From Chloroflexota bacterium (GTDB taxonomy: Bacteria > Chloroflexota > Anaerolineae > Anaerolineales > Anaerolineaceae), in assembly GCA_029265085.1 (NCBI GenBank), contig JAJUJY010000064.1:1-22894 (forward strand): a stretch of DNA of 22,894 nucleotides, given 5' to 3'. The notes beneath the pieces were generated by a model. That model had not been told where the DNA came from and did no database searches. It worked only from the letters and a program-made list of their open reading frames with translations. The first letter of the stretch is position 1. Each line of letters opens with the position of its first letter. Made by a program: the position numbers and the translations under genes. Below, piece after piece: positions 1 through 5,520 of this stretch.

Positions 1-338
1 AAATGCTCCTGGGTAGCCCAATGAGGCACCAGGTTGGAGTTGGCAATTAACACGCGTGGGGCATCCGGGTGGGATTTAAAAATGGCGACTGGTTTGCCGG
101 ATTGCACCAGCAAAGTTTCCGTGTCTTCCAGGTTGCGCAGTGATTCCAGGATGGCGTCAAAGGCTTCCCAGCTACGCGCGGCCTGCCCGCGCCCCCCGTA
201 CACAACCAAATCTTGCGGCCGCTCCGCTACTTCCGGATCCAGGTTGTTCTGGATCATGCGATAAACGGCTTCGGTTAACCAGGATTTGCAGGTGAGCTGC
301 GTTCCACGTGGTGCGCGCACAGTGCGAGGACCAGACAT
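1..338 (-). CDS. hutU: Urocanate hydratase, N-terminal part (runs off window)
   Basis: Urocanase converts urocanate to imidazolone propionate in histidine breakdown, in the cytosol with tightly bound NAD. The start ATG at 338-336 follows a GGAGG ribosome site. The 112 visible codons begin [14 protein letters not shown] and carry family landmarks: a CKSWLTEA stretch, [19 protein letters not shown] near residues 30-48, LVQSGKPV, and the closing NSNLVPHWA. The family is about 550 residues long, so roughly four fifths lies beyond position 1. There is no stop codon inside the window. A possible -10 (TACAAT) lies about 105 bases upstream without a good -35. No other hut gene is visible. The identification rests on strong recall of the conserved N-terminus. 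Confidence 0.93.
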   Translation of the reverse strand, partial: MSGPRTVRAPRGTQLTCKSWLTEAVYRMIQNNLDPEVAERPQDLVVYGGRGQAARSWEAFDAILESLRNLEDTETLLVQSGKPVAIFKSHPDAPRVLIANSNLVPHWATQEH

Positions 339-498
339 GAAGACCTCCGTCAACAAAATTTTGGTACTTGCCTTGATTTGAAATGCCCCGGCTGATAAAA
401 CTTGCTAGCCTGCGGGTAAGGGAACGAATAAACCAAATCAATTGTACAACAAATTTCAAAATGTTAGCAGCCGATAAAACTCACCCGCCAAACGGTTA

Positions 499-523
499 TA
501 TTTAATGACTCAATGATTAAATA
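499..523. repeat. AT-rich inverted repeat upstream of hutU
   Basis: Arms TATTTAAT (499-506) and ATTAAATA (516-523) are perfectly complementary around a 9-base centre. It sits about 160 bases upstream of the hutU start, in the gap between hutU and the CBS gene terminator. It could be a regulator site or chance in AT-rich sequence; no regulator gene is adjacent. The rest of the 339-659 gap shows only the hairpins at 576-600 and 614-640. Confidence 0.3.
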
Positions 524-575
524 CCCGCATACGGCTGCTTGGGTGGATTATTCTTGCCTGGCTTTAACCCGCTTG

Positions 576-600
576 GCGCTGCGGCGAGAAATCGCAGCGC
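576..600. repeat. GC-rich hairpin in the hutU-CBS gap
   Basis: Arms GCGCTGCG (576-583) and CGCAGCGC (593-600) pair perfectly around 9 bases, and CCCG/CGGG extends the stem outward. Neither strand has a T-run after it, so it does not look like a standard terminator. It lies just beyond the CBS terminator, between that gene and the hutU promoter region. Confidence 0.4.
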
Positions 601-613
601 GGGCTGTTGTTCA

Positions 614-640
614 ATAAAAAAGCGGAGCATACGCTCCGCT
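614..640 (-). terminator. Intrinsic terminator of the CBS-domain gene
   Basis: Perfect 8-base stem AGCGGAGC/GCTCCGCT around a 4-base loop. On the minus strand it is followed by a run of T (complement of AAAAAA at 615-620). It begins about 20 bases after the stop codon of the CBS gene. Confidence 0.85.
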
Positions 641-659
641 GGTGACTGGTTTGTTTTGG

Positions 660-1175
660 TTATTTGTTTTCCTCTGAACTGCGAATGCGCGAACCTTTTG
701 GAAAGCGTGGAACTGCCGGTTCAGGCGCTGCAGGGGCTTCCACTTCCGCGCTGCGGACCTGATCTTCCAGGCTGCTGATGCGTTGGCGCTGCCGGCGGAT
801 GATATTGTTTACCACATCGCCAATCGAGATCATGCCTAACAATTTTCCTTCCGCCACCACCGGAAGGTGTCGAATACGTTTGTTGGTCATCAATTCCATA
901 CATTCTTCGATCGTTTGATCCGGGTGAATGGTGATGACCTGGCTGCTCATGATCTCGCGTACCAGGGTCTCTTTGGAGGCTTTCCCAAATAAGATGACCT
1001 TGCGGGCATAGTCACGCTCGGAGATGATACCGATCAATTTGTCATCTTCCAGCACAGCCAATGCCCCAACGTCTTTGTTTGCCATCATGCGCAGGGCTTC
1101 AAAAACCGATGCGTCCGGGGAAATCGTCCAAACAAAACTGCCCTTGATTTCCAGGATATGCCTGACGGTGTTCAT
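660..1175 (-). CDS. Two-CBS-domain protein with charged C-terminal tail
   Basis: 171 residues. Two CBS modules can be read: one ending LIGIISERDYARKV and a second with SSQVITIHPDQTIEEC followed by RIRHLPVVAEGKLLGMISIGDVV. Tandem CBS pairs form a Bateman fold that binds adenine nucleotides or SAM and usually senses energy charge; this stand-alone form is common in bacteria and its ligand cannot be told from sequence. After residue 125 comes a coil-like RRQRQRISSLEDQ stretch and a Pro/Ala-rich, then basic, tail that is not part of the CBS fold. The ATG at 1175 has GGAGG a few bases upstream. It is a single-gene unit with its own terminator and promoter region. Confidence 0.88.
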   Translation of the reverse strand: MNTVRHILEIKGSFVWTISPDASVFEALRMMANKDVGALAVLEDDKLIGIISERDYARKVILFGKASKETLVREIMSSQVITIHPDQTIEECMELMTNKRIRHLPVVAEGKLLGMISIGDVVNNIIRRQRQRISSLEDQVRSAEVEAPAAPEPAVPRFPKGSRIRSSEENK

Positions 1176-1198
1176 ATTGCCTCCTTCTTTGCAGGTGT

Positions 1199-1249
1199 AT
1201 TGCGGAATTATCTAATATGATTGTATATCAGATTGAAATTATCCGCAAT
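1199..1249 (-). promoter_or_regulatory. Promoter of CBS gene flanked by inverted 8-mers
   Basis: ATTGCGGA (1199-1206) and its complement TCCGCAAT (1242-1249) are separated by 35 bases. On the minus strand the upstream arm supplies TTGCGG, which sits 17 bases before TACAAT, a plausible -35/-10 pair. The second arm falls in the transcribed leader. This could be a looping operator or chance; no regulator is adjacent. The remainder of the 1176-1340 gap shows nothing further. Confidence 0.4.
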
Positions 1250-1340
1250 TACCATCCATGCGTTTGTGACACCTTTTCCTTTGGAAATTATTTGAATAGA
1301 AAAACAGGGCAACGGAGTTGCGAATAAAAAAAGGGTAATA

Positions 1341-1375
1341 AAAACAGGCAGCTCAAAAATTGGCTGCCTGTTTTT
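1341..1375 (-). terminator. Intrinsic terminator of the exported Gly/Met-rich protein gene
   Basis: Stem CAGGCAGC/GCTGCCTG around a 10-base AT-rich loop, with A-rich and T-rich flanks so that it can act on either strand. On the minus strand it lies about 15 bases after the stop at 1391 and is followed by TTTTTATT. Confidence 0.85.
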
Positions 1376-1390
1376 GAATCAATCGTTTAT

Positions 1391-1915
1391 TTATGCTTCA
1401 GGGGTTGCCTGGAACATGGGGCAGTTGGGGTTGTTTTGCCCGCCAAAGCGCCCGCCGCGCATGCCGCCGCCGAAACGGCCGCCGCTGTTGCTCTTCATCC
1501 AGTCAGCCTGCTCCTGGGTGATGACACCGTCTGCCAGTGCTTTGTCAATGGCTGCGGTGCGGGCATCGGTCATCAGGGTGCGGAACTCGGCGATGGTCAG
1601 ATCCTGCTCTGCGGCAATATCCATCATCGTTTCGCCGTTGGCAAGGCGTTCATTGAGGGTATCCACGCTGAGCCCGAGTTTTTCGGCGAAGGCGCTGATC
1701 ATATAGTCATGCAGCACGCCGGAACCAGCTTCACCGTTGCTGCCAAAGCGGCCGCCCATCATGCCTCCGCCCATGTGACCGCGTCCACCGTAGCCAAATG
1801 GAACCTGGCCGTTGGGGGTGTTGGGTTGGTCGCTTTGGGCATAAACAAACCCGGCTGTAGCCAGGGCAACAACCACCACTGCTGCTATTAAGATACCGAT
1901 GAAAGTTTTCTTCAT
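1391..1915 (-). CDS. Exported Gly/Met-rich protein with a DUF2680-like helical core
   Basis: 174 residues. The start at 1915 follows AGGAG by about 9 bases. Residues 1-26 form a Sec signal peptide (MKKTFIGILIA, hydrophobic core, ending FVYAQS). Next is a Gly/Met/Arg-rich stretch (HMGGGMMGGRFG), then a helical core with FAEKLGLSVDTLNERLANG, AAEQDLTIAEF and ADGVITQEQADWM, a pattern I associate with DUF2680/YckD-like proteins. The C-terminus is again Gly-rich and has a lone NCPMF cysteine. The Met/His-rich segment suggests, but does not prove, soft-metal binding outside the membrane. It lies next to arsenic and cadmium genes on the same strand but has its own terminator and a 132-base upstream gap, so it is probably a separate unit. 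Confidence 0.7.
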   Translation of the reverse strand: MKKTFIGILIAAVVVVALATAGFVYAQSDQPNTPNGQVPFGYGGRGHMGGGMMGGRFGSNGEAGSGVLHDYMISAFAEKLGLSVDTLNERLANGETMMDIAAEQDLTIAEFRTLMTDARTAAIDKALADGVITQEQADWMKSNSGGRFGGGMRGGRFGGQNNPNCPMFQATPEA

Positions 1916-1957
1916 TGATCTAACTCCTTTATTTAGAAGATCTTGTTAATTTGTCTT

Positions 1958-2004
1958 ACGGTCTTTAGTTTACCTGCCACTTATGAAGAAATGATGAAGA
2001 CCGT
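1958..2004 (-). promoter_or_regulatory. Tandem TCTTCAT boxes inside an inverted repeat upstream of the exported protein
   Basis: On the minus strand TCTTCAT occurs twice with a 4-base spacer (plus-strand ATGAAGA at 1983-1989 and 1994-2000), an 11-base period typical of OmpR/PhoB-family regulator sites. The pair partly overlaps an 8-base inverted repeat, ACGGTCTT (1958-1965) and AAGACCGT (1997-2004). It lies about 70-90 bases upstream of the start at 1915. No clear -10/-35 pair was picked out. Confidence 0.4.
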
Positions 2005-2047
2005 GCAAAGGAGTTGTGAAGTTTGCCGTGTGTCAAACAGGACTGGC

Positions 2048-2488
2048 TTAAAAATTGTTTTCTGCCAGCCAGCTCTGGATACGCTGATCAATCTGGTCGC
2101 GAATGGAGCGAAATTTGTTCAGAATTTCATCTGATGTACCGGCAAATGCAGCAGGGTCCTCAAACGGCCAATGCAGCCGGACGCCCATGCCGGGGAAGAT
2201 GGGACATTTTTCCTCTGCACTGCTGCATACTGTGATCAAGTAACCAAAATGTGCCGTGCCGATATAGTTCTGGAGGGTCTTGGAGGTGTGTTGAGAAGTA
2301 TCCACACCGATCTCTTCTAAAACCTGAACGGTGTACGGATTGATCCCTTTGGGCTCCAATCCGGCGCTGTGGACTTCAAACCGCTCTCCAGCATATTTCC
2401 GCAGCAGTGCCTCTGCCATCTGGCTGCGCGCTGAATTGCCTGTGCATAAAAATAAAACCCGGATTTTTTCGATCATTTTGCTTGTCAT
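2048..2488 (-). CDS. arsC: Arsenate reductase, low-molecular-weight phosphatase type
   Basis: 146 residues. Reduces arsenate to arsenite in the cytosol using the thioredoxin-type three-cysteine relay. The P-loop CTGNSARS places nucleophile Cys15 and Arg21; Cys88 and Cys95 are 7 apart, the same spacing as the two relay cysteines of Staphylococcus ArsC; the general-acid Asp111 is in FEDPA. With all three cysteines present this is a real arsenate reductase rather than a tyrosine phosphatase. Start is uncertain: GGGAG touches the ATG at 2488, while the next in-frame ATG at 2476 gives a more usual N-terminus ([11 protein letters not shown]) but a 12-base spacing. It follows the ACR3 terminator and so may have its own promoter (TACAAT about 12 bases before the first ATG). 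Confidence 0.93.
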   Translation of the reverse strand: MTSKMIEKIRVLFLCTGNSARSQMAEALLRKYAGERFEVHSAGLEPKGINPYTVQVLEEIGVDTSQHTSKTLQNYIGTAHFGYLITVCSSAEEKCPIFPGMGVRLHWPFEDPAAFAGTSDEILNKFRSIRDQIDQRIQSWLAENNF

Positions 2489-2582
2489 CTCCCGGTTTTT
2501 ATTGTACAGAGTTTCGGGTTGGAAAAGTTCTCTTTTGTGTTAATAATTGGTGAAAGGCAGATTATGGTTTGATTAATAAAAT

Positions 2583-2611
2583 AACAGGGCAGCCTTTTTG
2601 GCTGCCCTGTT
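2583..2611 (-). terminator. Terminator of the arsR operon, after ACR3
   Basis: Perfect 12-base stem AACAGGGCAGCC/GGCTGCCCTGTT with a 5-base loop, about 14 bases after the ACR3 stop codon. On the minus strand the tail is ATTTTATT, an imperfect U-tract. It separates the three-gene operon from arsC, so some read-through into arsC is possible. Confidence 0.8.
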
Positions 2612-2624
2612 CGGTTAAGACAGA

Positions 2625-3698
2625 TTATTTGATTGCTGCGGCCGGTACCGCTTTGGTAAACCATTTCTTTTGGAACCAGAAAGCCAGGTTGACCAGGCCA
2701 ATCATCACGGGTACTTCCACCAGGGGGCCGATTACAGCCGCAAACGCCTGGCCGGAATTCAGGCCAAATACGGCCACGGAGACGGCAATCGCCAGTTCAA
2801 AGTTGTTGCTTGCGGCTGTAAAGGATAAGGTGGTGCTTTTTTCGTAATCGGCGCCTGCGCGGCGGCTGAGTGCGAAGCTCACCACAAACATAACGATGAA
2901 ATAGATCAACAACGGAATGGCGATGCGCACCACGTCCAACGGGATCTGCACGATCAGGTTGCCTTTCAGGCTGAACATCACAATAATTGTGAAGAGCAAT
3001 GCAATCAAAGTGATTGGGCTGATGCGCGGGATAAATTTCTTTTCGTACCAATCCTTACCCTTTAAGCGCAGCAGTGTAAAGCGGGTCAGTATGCCAGCCA
3101 GGAAGGGAATACCCAGGTAGATGAACACGGATTTAGCAATCTGCCCGATGGTAATATTCACTACACTACCTTGCAATCCGAATAACGGTAATAAGACCGT
3201 GATGAACAGGTAGGCATAGACGCTGTAAAATAACACCTGGAAGATGCTGTTAAAAGCGACCAACCCGGCAGCATATTCGCGGTCGCCCTTGGCCAGATCA
3301 TTCCAGACGATGACCATTGCGATACAGCGTGCCAGACCGATCATAATCAGACCCATCATATAATCTGGTTTATCCGGCAGGAAGATGATGGCTAACAAAA
3401 ACATCAAAATGGGGCCGATGACCCAGTTTTGAATCAGGGAAAGACCAAGGACTTTCCAGTTGCGGAATACGTCGCCTAATTCTTCATAATGAACTTTCGC
3501 CAACGGCGGGTACATCATCAAGATCAGGCCAATGGCGATGGGAATGTTGGTGGTATCCACTGCGAACTGGTTGATGAAGTTTTCTGCGCCGGGGACAAAG
3601 TATCCCAGGCCGACACCAAGAGCCATTGCCAGGAAGATCCACAGCGTCAGGTACTGGTCTAAAAAGGATAGACGGCGGGTTGGAGTTGAATTTGACAT
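2625..3698 (-). CDS. acr3: ACR3-family arsenite efflux permease
   Basis: 357 residues, about ten hydrophobic helices, the normal ACR3 length. It exports arsenite across the inner membrane using the proton gradient. Family marks include [12 protein letters not shown] early on, the conserved cysteine motif [19 protein letters not shown] and [16 protein letters not shown], and [19 protein letters not shown] near the C-terminus. The Cys in ARCIAMV is the residue needed for transport in the family. It is the last gene of the arsR operon, starting 19 bases after the radical SAM stop, and is followed by a strong hairpin. ACR3 exports arsenite rather than arsenate, which fits a reductase next door. 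Confidence 0.95.
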   Translation of the reverse strand: MSNSTPTRRLSFLDQYLTLWIFLAMALGVGLGYFVPGAENFINQFAVDTTNIPIAIGLILMMYPPLAKVHYEELGDVFRNWKVLGLSLIQNWVIGPILMFLLAIIFLPDKPDYMMGLIMIGLARCIAMVIVWNDLAKGDREYAAGLVAFNSIFQVLFYSVYAYLFITVLLPLFGLQGSVVNITIGQIAKSVFIYLGIPFLAGILTRFTLLRLKGKDWYEKKFIPRISPITLIALLFTIIVMFSLKGNLIVQIPLDVVRIAIPLLIYFIVMFVVSFALSRRAGADYEKSTTLSFTAASNNFELAIAVSVAVFGLNSGQAFAAVIGPLVEVPVMIGLVNLAFWFQKKWFTKAVPAAAIK

Positions 3699-3717
3699 TG
3701 GTTTCCTCGCTAATTTA

Positions 3718-4971
3718 TTAAGGACATTGAATCAAGCCTTGGGACCAAAGGCAGCTCCCACAGGCCGGTTGGACATTTCCAAAACAGTCTTCAAGGTTTT
3801 GTTCAGGATGTTCACAGCTATTGCAAAAAACACAGGGTGAAAAATCAAACGATTGCAGGCGGGATCGTAATGACTGGTAGGATGGGGTATTCCAAACTTC
3901 CAGCAGGTCGTGCTCCAGAATATTTCCTACTGAATAGGCATGCGAGCGGCGCTGGTGGTGATCCAGATAACTGTCATGGGTGTGCAGTAAAGGCAGGCAG
4001 GGACTGACTCTGCCATCCCAACGCACCGACAGGCTGCCTTTTTCAATGAATGGGCAAGAATTGATTGCCCGGGCAGGGCTGGTGCCGTTGATTTCAACGT
4101 GCAGACTATTGTTGAACAGGCGCGACAGCACCGCCTGTGTTTCGGGGGTGCTGTCCATGCGCGGCAGGCTGACGTGGGGTAAGGCACTGGCTGAATGGTA
4201 ACCTTGTTCATACTGTGACCGCTCATAGAGGATTTCTTTGCGCAGTTCGTCGGTATGTGCAAGCACGTTGCTGATGGAAAACCGTGACGCGCCGAGATGC
4301 GTGCCAAGCCGAATGACTTCTGGCAGCTCATGCAGGTTGCGCTGCATGGCCACAAAGGCGATTCCCAATTGTGCGGTAGACCAATATGCCTGGGCGCGCA
4401 GGCTGCGCCAGCGCTGAAGGTTCTCGATTACCCGTGGTAAGGCTGCTCCCAGCCGGACGTCATCATAGCTTTGCGGAGTTGCACCGTCGATCGAGACCCA
4501 GAGCGTGTCCAGCCCGGCTTTAAGCAAACCAGCCGCCATTGATTCGTCCAATAAAATTCCATTGGTGATCAATTCCACGGCTGCGCCTGTCGCAGCGGCC
4601 TGGCTGATCATGGTTAAAATCTCGGGATGAGAAAGCGGTTCGCCAAATCCACCAAAAAAGACAGTTGGGCGTGGTGTGACCTGCCGGATACCTGCCAGGA
4701 TGCGCTGAAAGGTTTCGTCTTCCATCCGGCCAGGCGGTTCATCCCAGACATTGCGCATGCATGTGCGGCAATCCAGATTGCAAATATTGGTTGGCTCGAT
4801 GTAAATGCGTGCTAAAGCATGGATTGACCGGCGCAGATGGAGCTGCTCACCGTACTCATCCATGCGGACCTGGCTATTTGGAATCAGGCCAAAGCGTGCT
4901 GACAGCTCTGGCGGCAGAAGCAAACGGCCTTGTTCATCAACCTGGAGGGTGTAGGTGCGTTTTGAGGGCAT
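3718..4971 (-). CDS. AbrB-like/radical SAM/SPASM protein inside the arsenic operon
   Basis: 417 residues in three parts. Residues 5-47 look like an AbrB/SpoVT swapped-hairpin domain ([19 protein letters not shown]). Residues 55-270 are a radical SAM barrel with Cys64, Cys68 and Cys71 in CNLDCRTC and the SAM-binding GGFGEPL. The C-terminal third is SPASM-like and Cys-rich: SCPF, a DGRVSPC motif, then [16 protein letters not shown] and [10 protein letters not shown], enough for one or two extra Fe-S clusters. SPASM proteins usually modify peptides. From memory this layout, including RNVWDEPPG and CGSCLWSQG, resembles the family named tungsten cofactor oxidoreductase radical SAM maturase; no tungsten oxidoreductase is in the window. 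It lies 15 bases after arsR and 19 before acr3, so it is co-transcribed. Its role here is unknown. Confidence 0.85.
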   Translation of the reverse strand: MPSKRTYTLQVDEQGRLLLPPELSARFGLIPNSQVRMDEYGEQLHLRRSIHALARIYIEPTNICNLDCRTCMRNVWDEPPGRMEDETFQRILAGIRQVTPRPTVFFGGFGEPLSHPEILTMISQAAATGAAVELITNGILLDESMAAGLLKAGLDTLWVSIDGATPQSYDDVRLGAALPRVIENLQRWRSLRAQAYWSTAQLGIAFVAMQRNLHELPEVIRLGTHLGASRFSISNVLAHTDELRKEILYERSQYEQGYHSASALPHVSLPRMDSTPETQAVLSRLFNNSLHVEINGTSPARAINSCPFIEKGSLSVRWDGRVSPCLPLLHTHDSYLDHHQRRSHAYSVGNILEHDLLEVWNTPSYQSLRSRLQSFDFSPCVFCNSCEHPEQNLEDCFGNVQPACGSCLWSQGLIQCP

Positions 4972-4986
4972 AGACAGGGAGATTTT

Positions 4987-5352
4987 CTATTCTGGTTTCT
5001 TTTCTGTGTGGTAGGGGCAGCCGGGCAGATCTTCCGGTGCGGGTAGGGTAATTGCAATATTTTGCTGCTGCGCGGCAGTGTATATCCATTCCAAAATGCC
5101 AGGATCTGTCAGCCGGTAGTAGATGTTGCGCCCTTCACGGAAACTGGTGACCAAACCAGCATTTCGGAGGATCATTAATTGCTGCGAAATATAGGCCTGG
5201 CGTTGGTTGAGGGCTGCCTTTAAGTGACAGACACAGGCTTCTCCGGTGCCGATCAGTAATAATATTTGCAGGCGGGCTGGATTTCCCAGGTAGGAGAAAA
5301 ATCTGGCCAGGTTTTCTTCAGGGTGGAGGTTGGGGGTGGATAATACATTCAT
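4987..5352 (-). CDS. arsR: ArsR-family arsenite-sensing repressor
   Basis: 121 residues from the ATG at 5352. A winged-helix dimer that leaves DNA when arsenite binds. Evidence: NPARLQILLLIG, the metal site CVCHL (Cys40, Cys42), recognition helix QRQAYISQQLMILRNAGLV, and wing REGRNIYYRL. A C-terminal GCPYH adds Cys112 and His115 as possible extra ligands. The reading frame is open up to 5409, but that longer start would place the promoter and operator inside the gene and adds an unlikely N-terminus, so 5352 is preferred. First gene of arsR - radical SAM - acr3. The operator covers its own -10 box and start codon, which predicts tight self-control. There is no usable ribosome site before 5352, consistent with a nearly leaderless mRNA. 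Confidence 0.9.
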   Translation of the reverse strand: MNVLSTPNLHPEENLARFFSYLGNPARLQILLLIGTGEACVCHLKAALNQRQAYISQQLMILRNAGLVTSFREGRNIYYRLTDPGILEWIYTAAQQQNIAITLPAPEDLPGCPYHTEKKPE

Positions 5353-5393
5353 GATTTTGAATGTATTATAGCTGTGATAGGCCAGGCAGCCAA
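5340..5393 (-). promoter_or_regulatory. arsR operator overlapping promoter and start codon
   Basis: A perfect inverted repeat with 12-base arms, ATAATACATTCA (5340-5351) and TGAATGTATTAT (5358-5369), around 6 bases. On the minus strand TATAAT lies at 5365-5370, with TTGGCT (4 of 6 matches) at 5388-5393 and a 17-base spacer. The arsR ATG is at 5352-5350, inside the repeat. Transcription would begin only a few bases before the ATG. A repressor bound here would block polymerase directly. Confidence 0.85.
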
Positions 5394-5407
5394 GTGACAC
5401 ATGTAAC

Positions 5408-5455
5408 ATGATCTTTGGTGATCATTTCGGATTGGTTTTCGCGGACGTTCGCGAA
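5408..5455. promoter_or_regulatory. Two 6-6-6 inverted repeats upstream of the arsR promoter
   Basis: ATGATC-6-GATCAT (5408-5425) and TTCGCG-6-CGCGAA (5438-5455) each have perfect 6-base arms around 6 bases. They lie just upstream of the arsR -35 and before the ATPase terminator. Their position suits an additional regulator, but short repeats like these can arise by chance. Confidence 0.35.
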
Positions 5456-5460
5456 TCATA

Positions 5461-5498
5461 AATAAAACAGAGCACCACATAAATCATGTGATGCTCTG
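5461..5498 (-). terminator. Intrinsic terminator of the cadC-cadA operon
   Basis: A 13-base stem with one wobble or mismatch: CAGAGCACCACAT (5468-5480) and ATGTGATGCTCTG (5486-5498), 5-base loop. On the minus strand it is followed by TTTTATTTAT. It starts about 22 bases after the ATPase stop codon. Confidence 0.85.
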
Positions 5499-5520
5499 CC
5501 GGTACCCTTTGGGTGACAGG

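Noticed and set aside
568..603. GC-rich hairpin as a terminator of hutU or CBS
   Set aside because: No T-run on either strand, and the CBS gene already has a good terminator at 614-640.
1436..1891. A 151-codon plus-strand frame opposite the exported protein
   Set aside because: It is a mirror of a GC-biased gene that has a signal peptide and ribosome site; its own product has no recognisable pattern.
3718..4971. Calling the radical SAM gene ArsS (arsenosugar enzyme)
   Set aside because: ArsS is shorter and lacks the AbrB-like N-domain and this SPASM-type C-terminus; location alone is not enough.
4987..5409. Longer 140-residue version of ArsR
   Set aside because: The extra 19 codons contain the -10, -35 and half of the operator.
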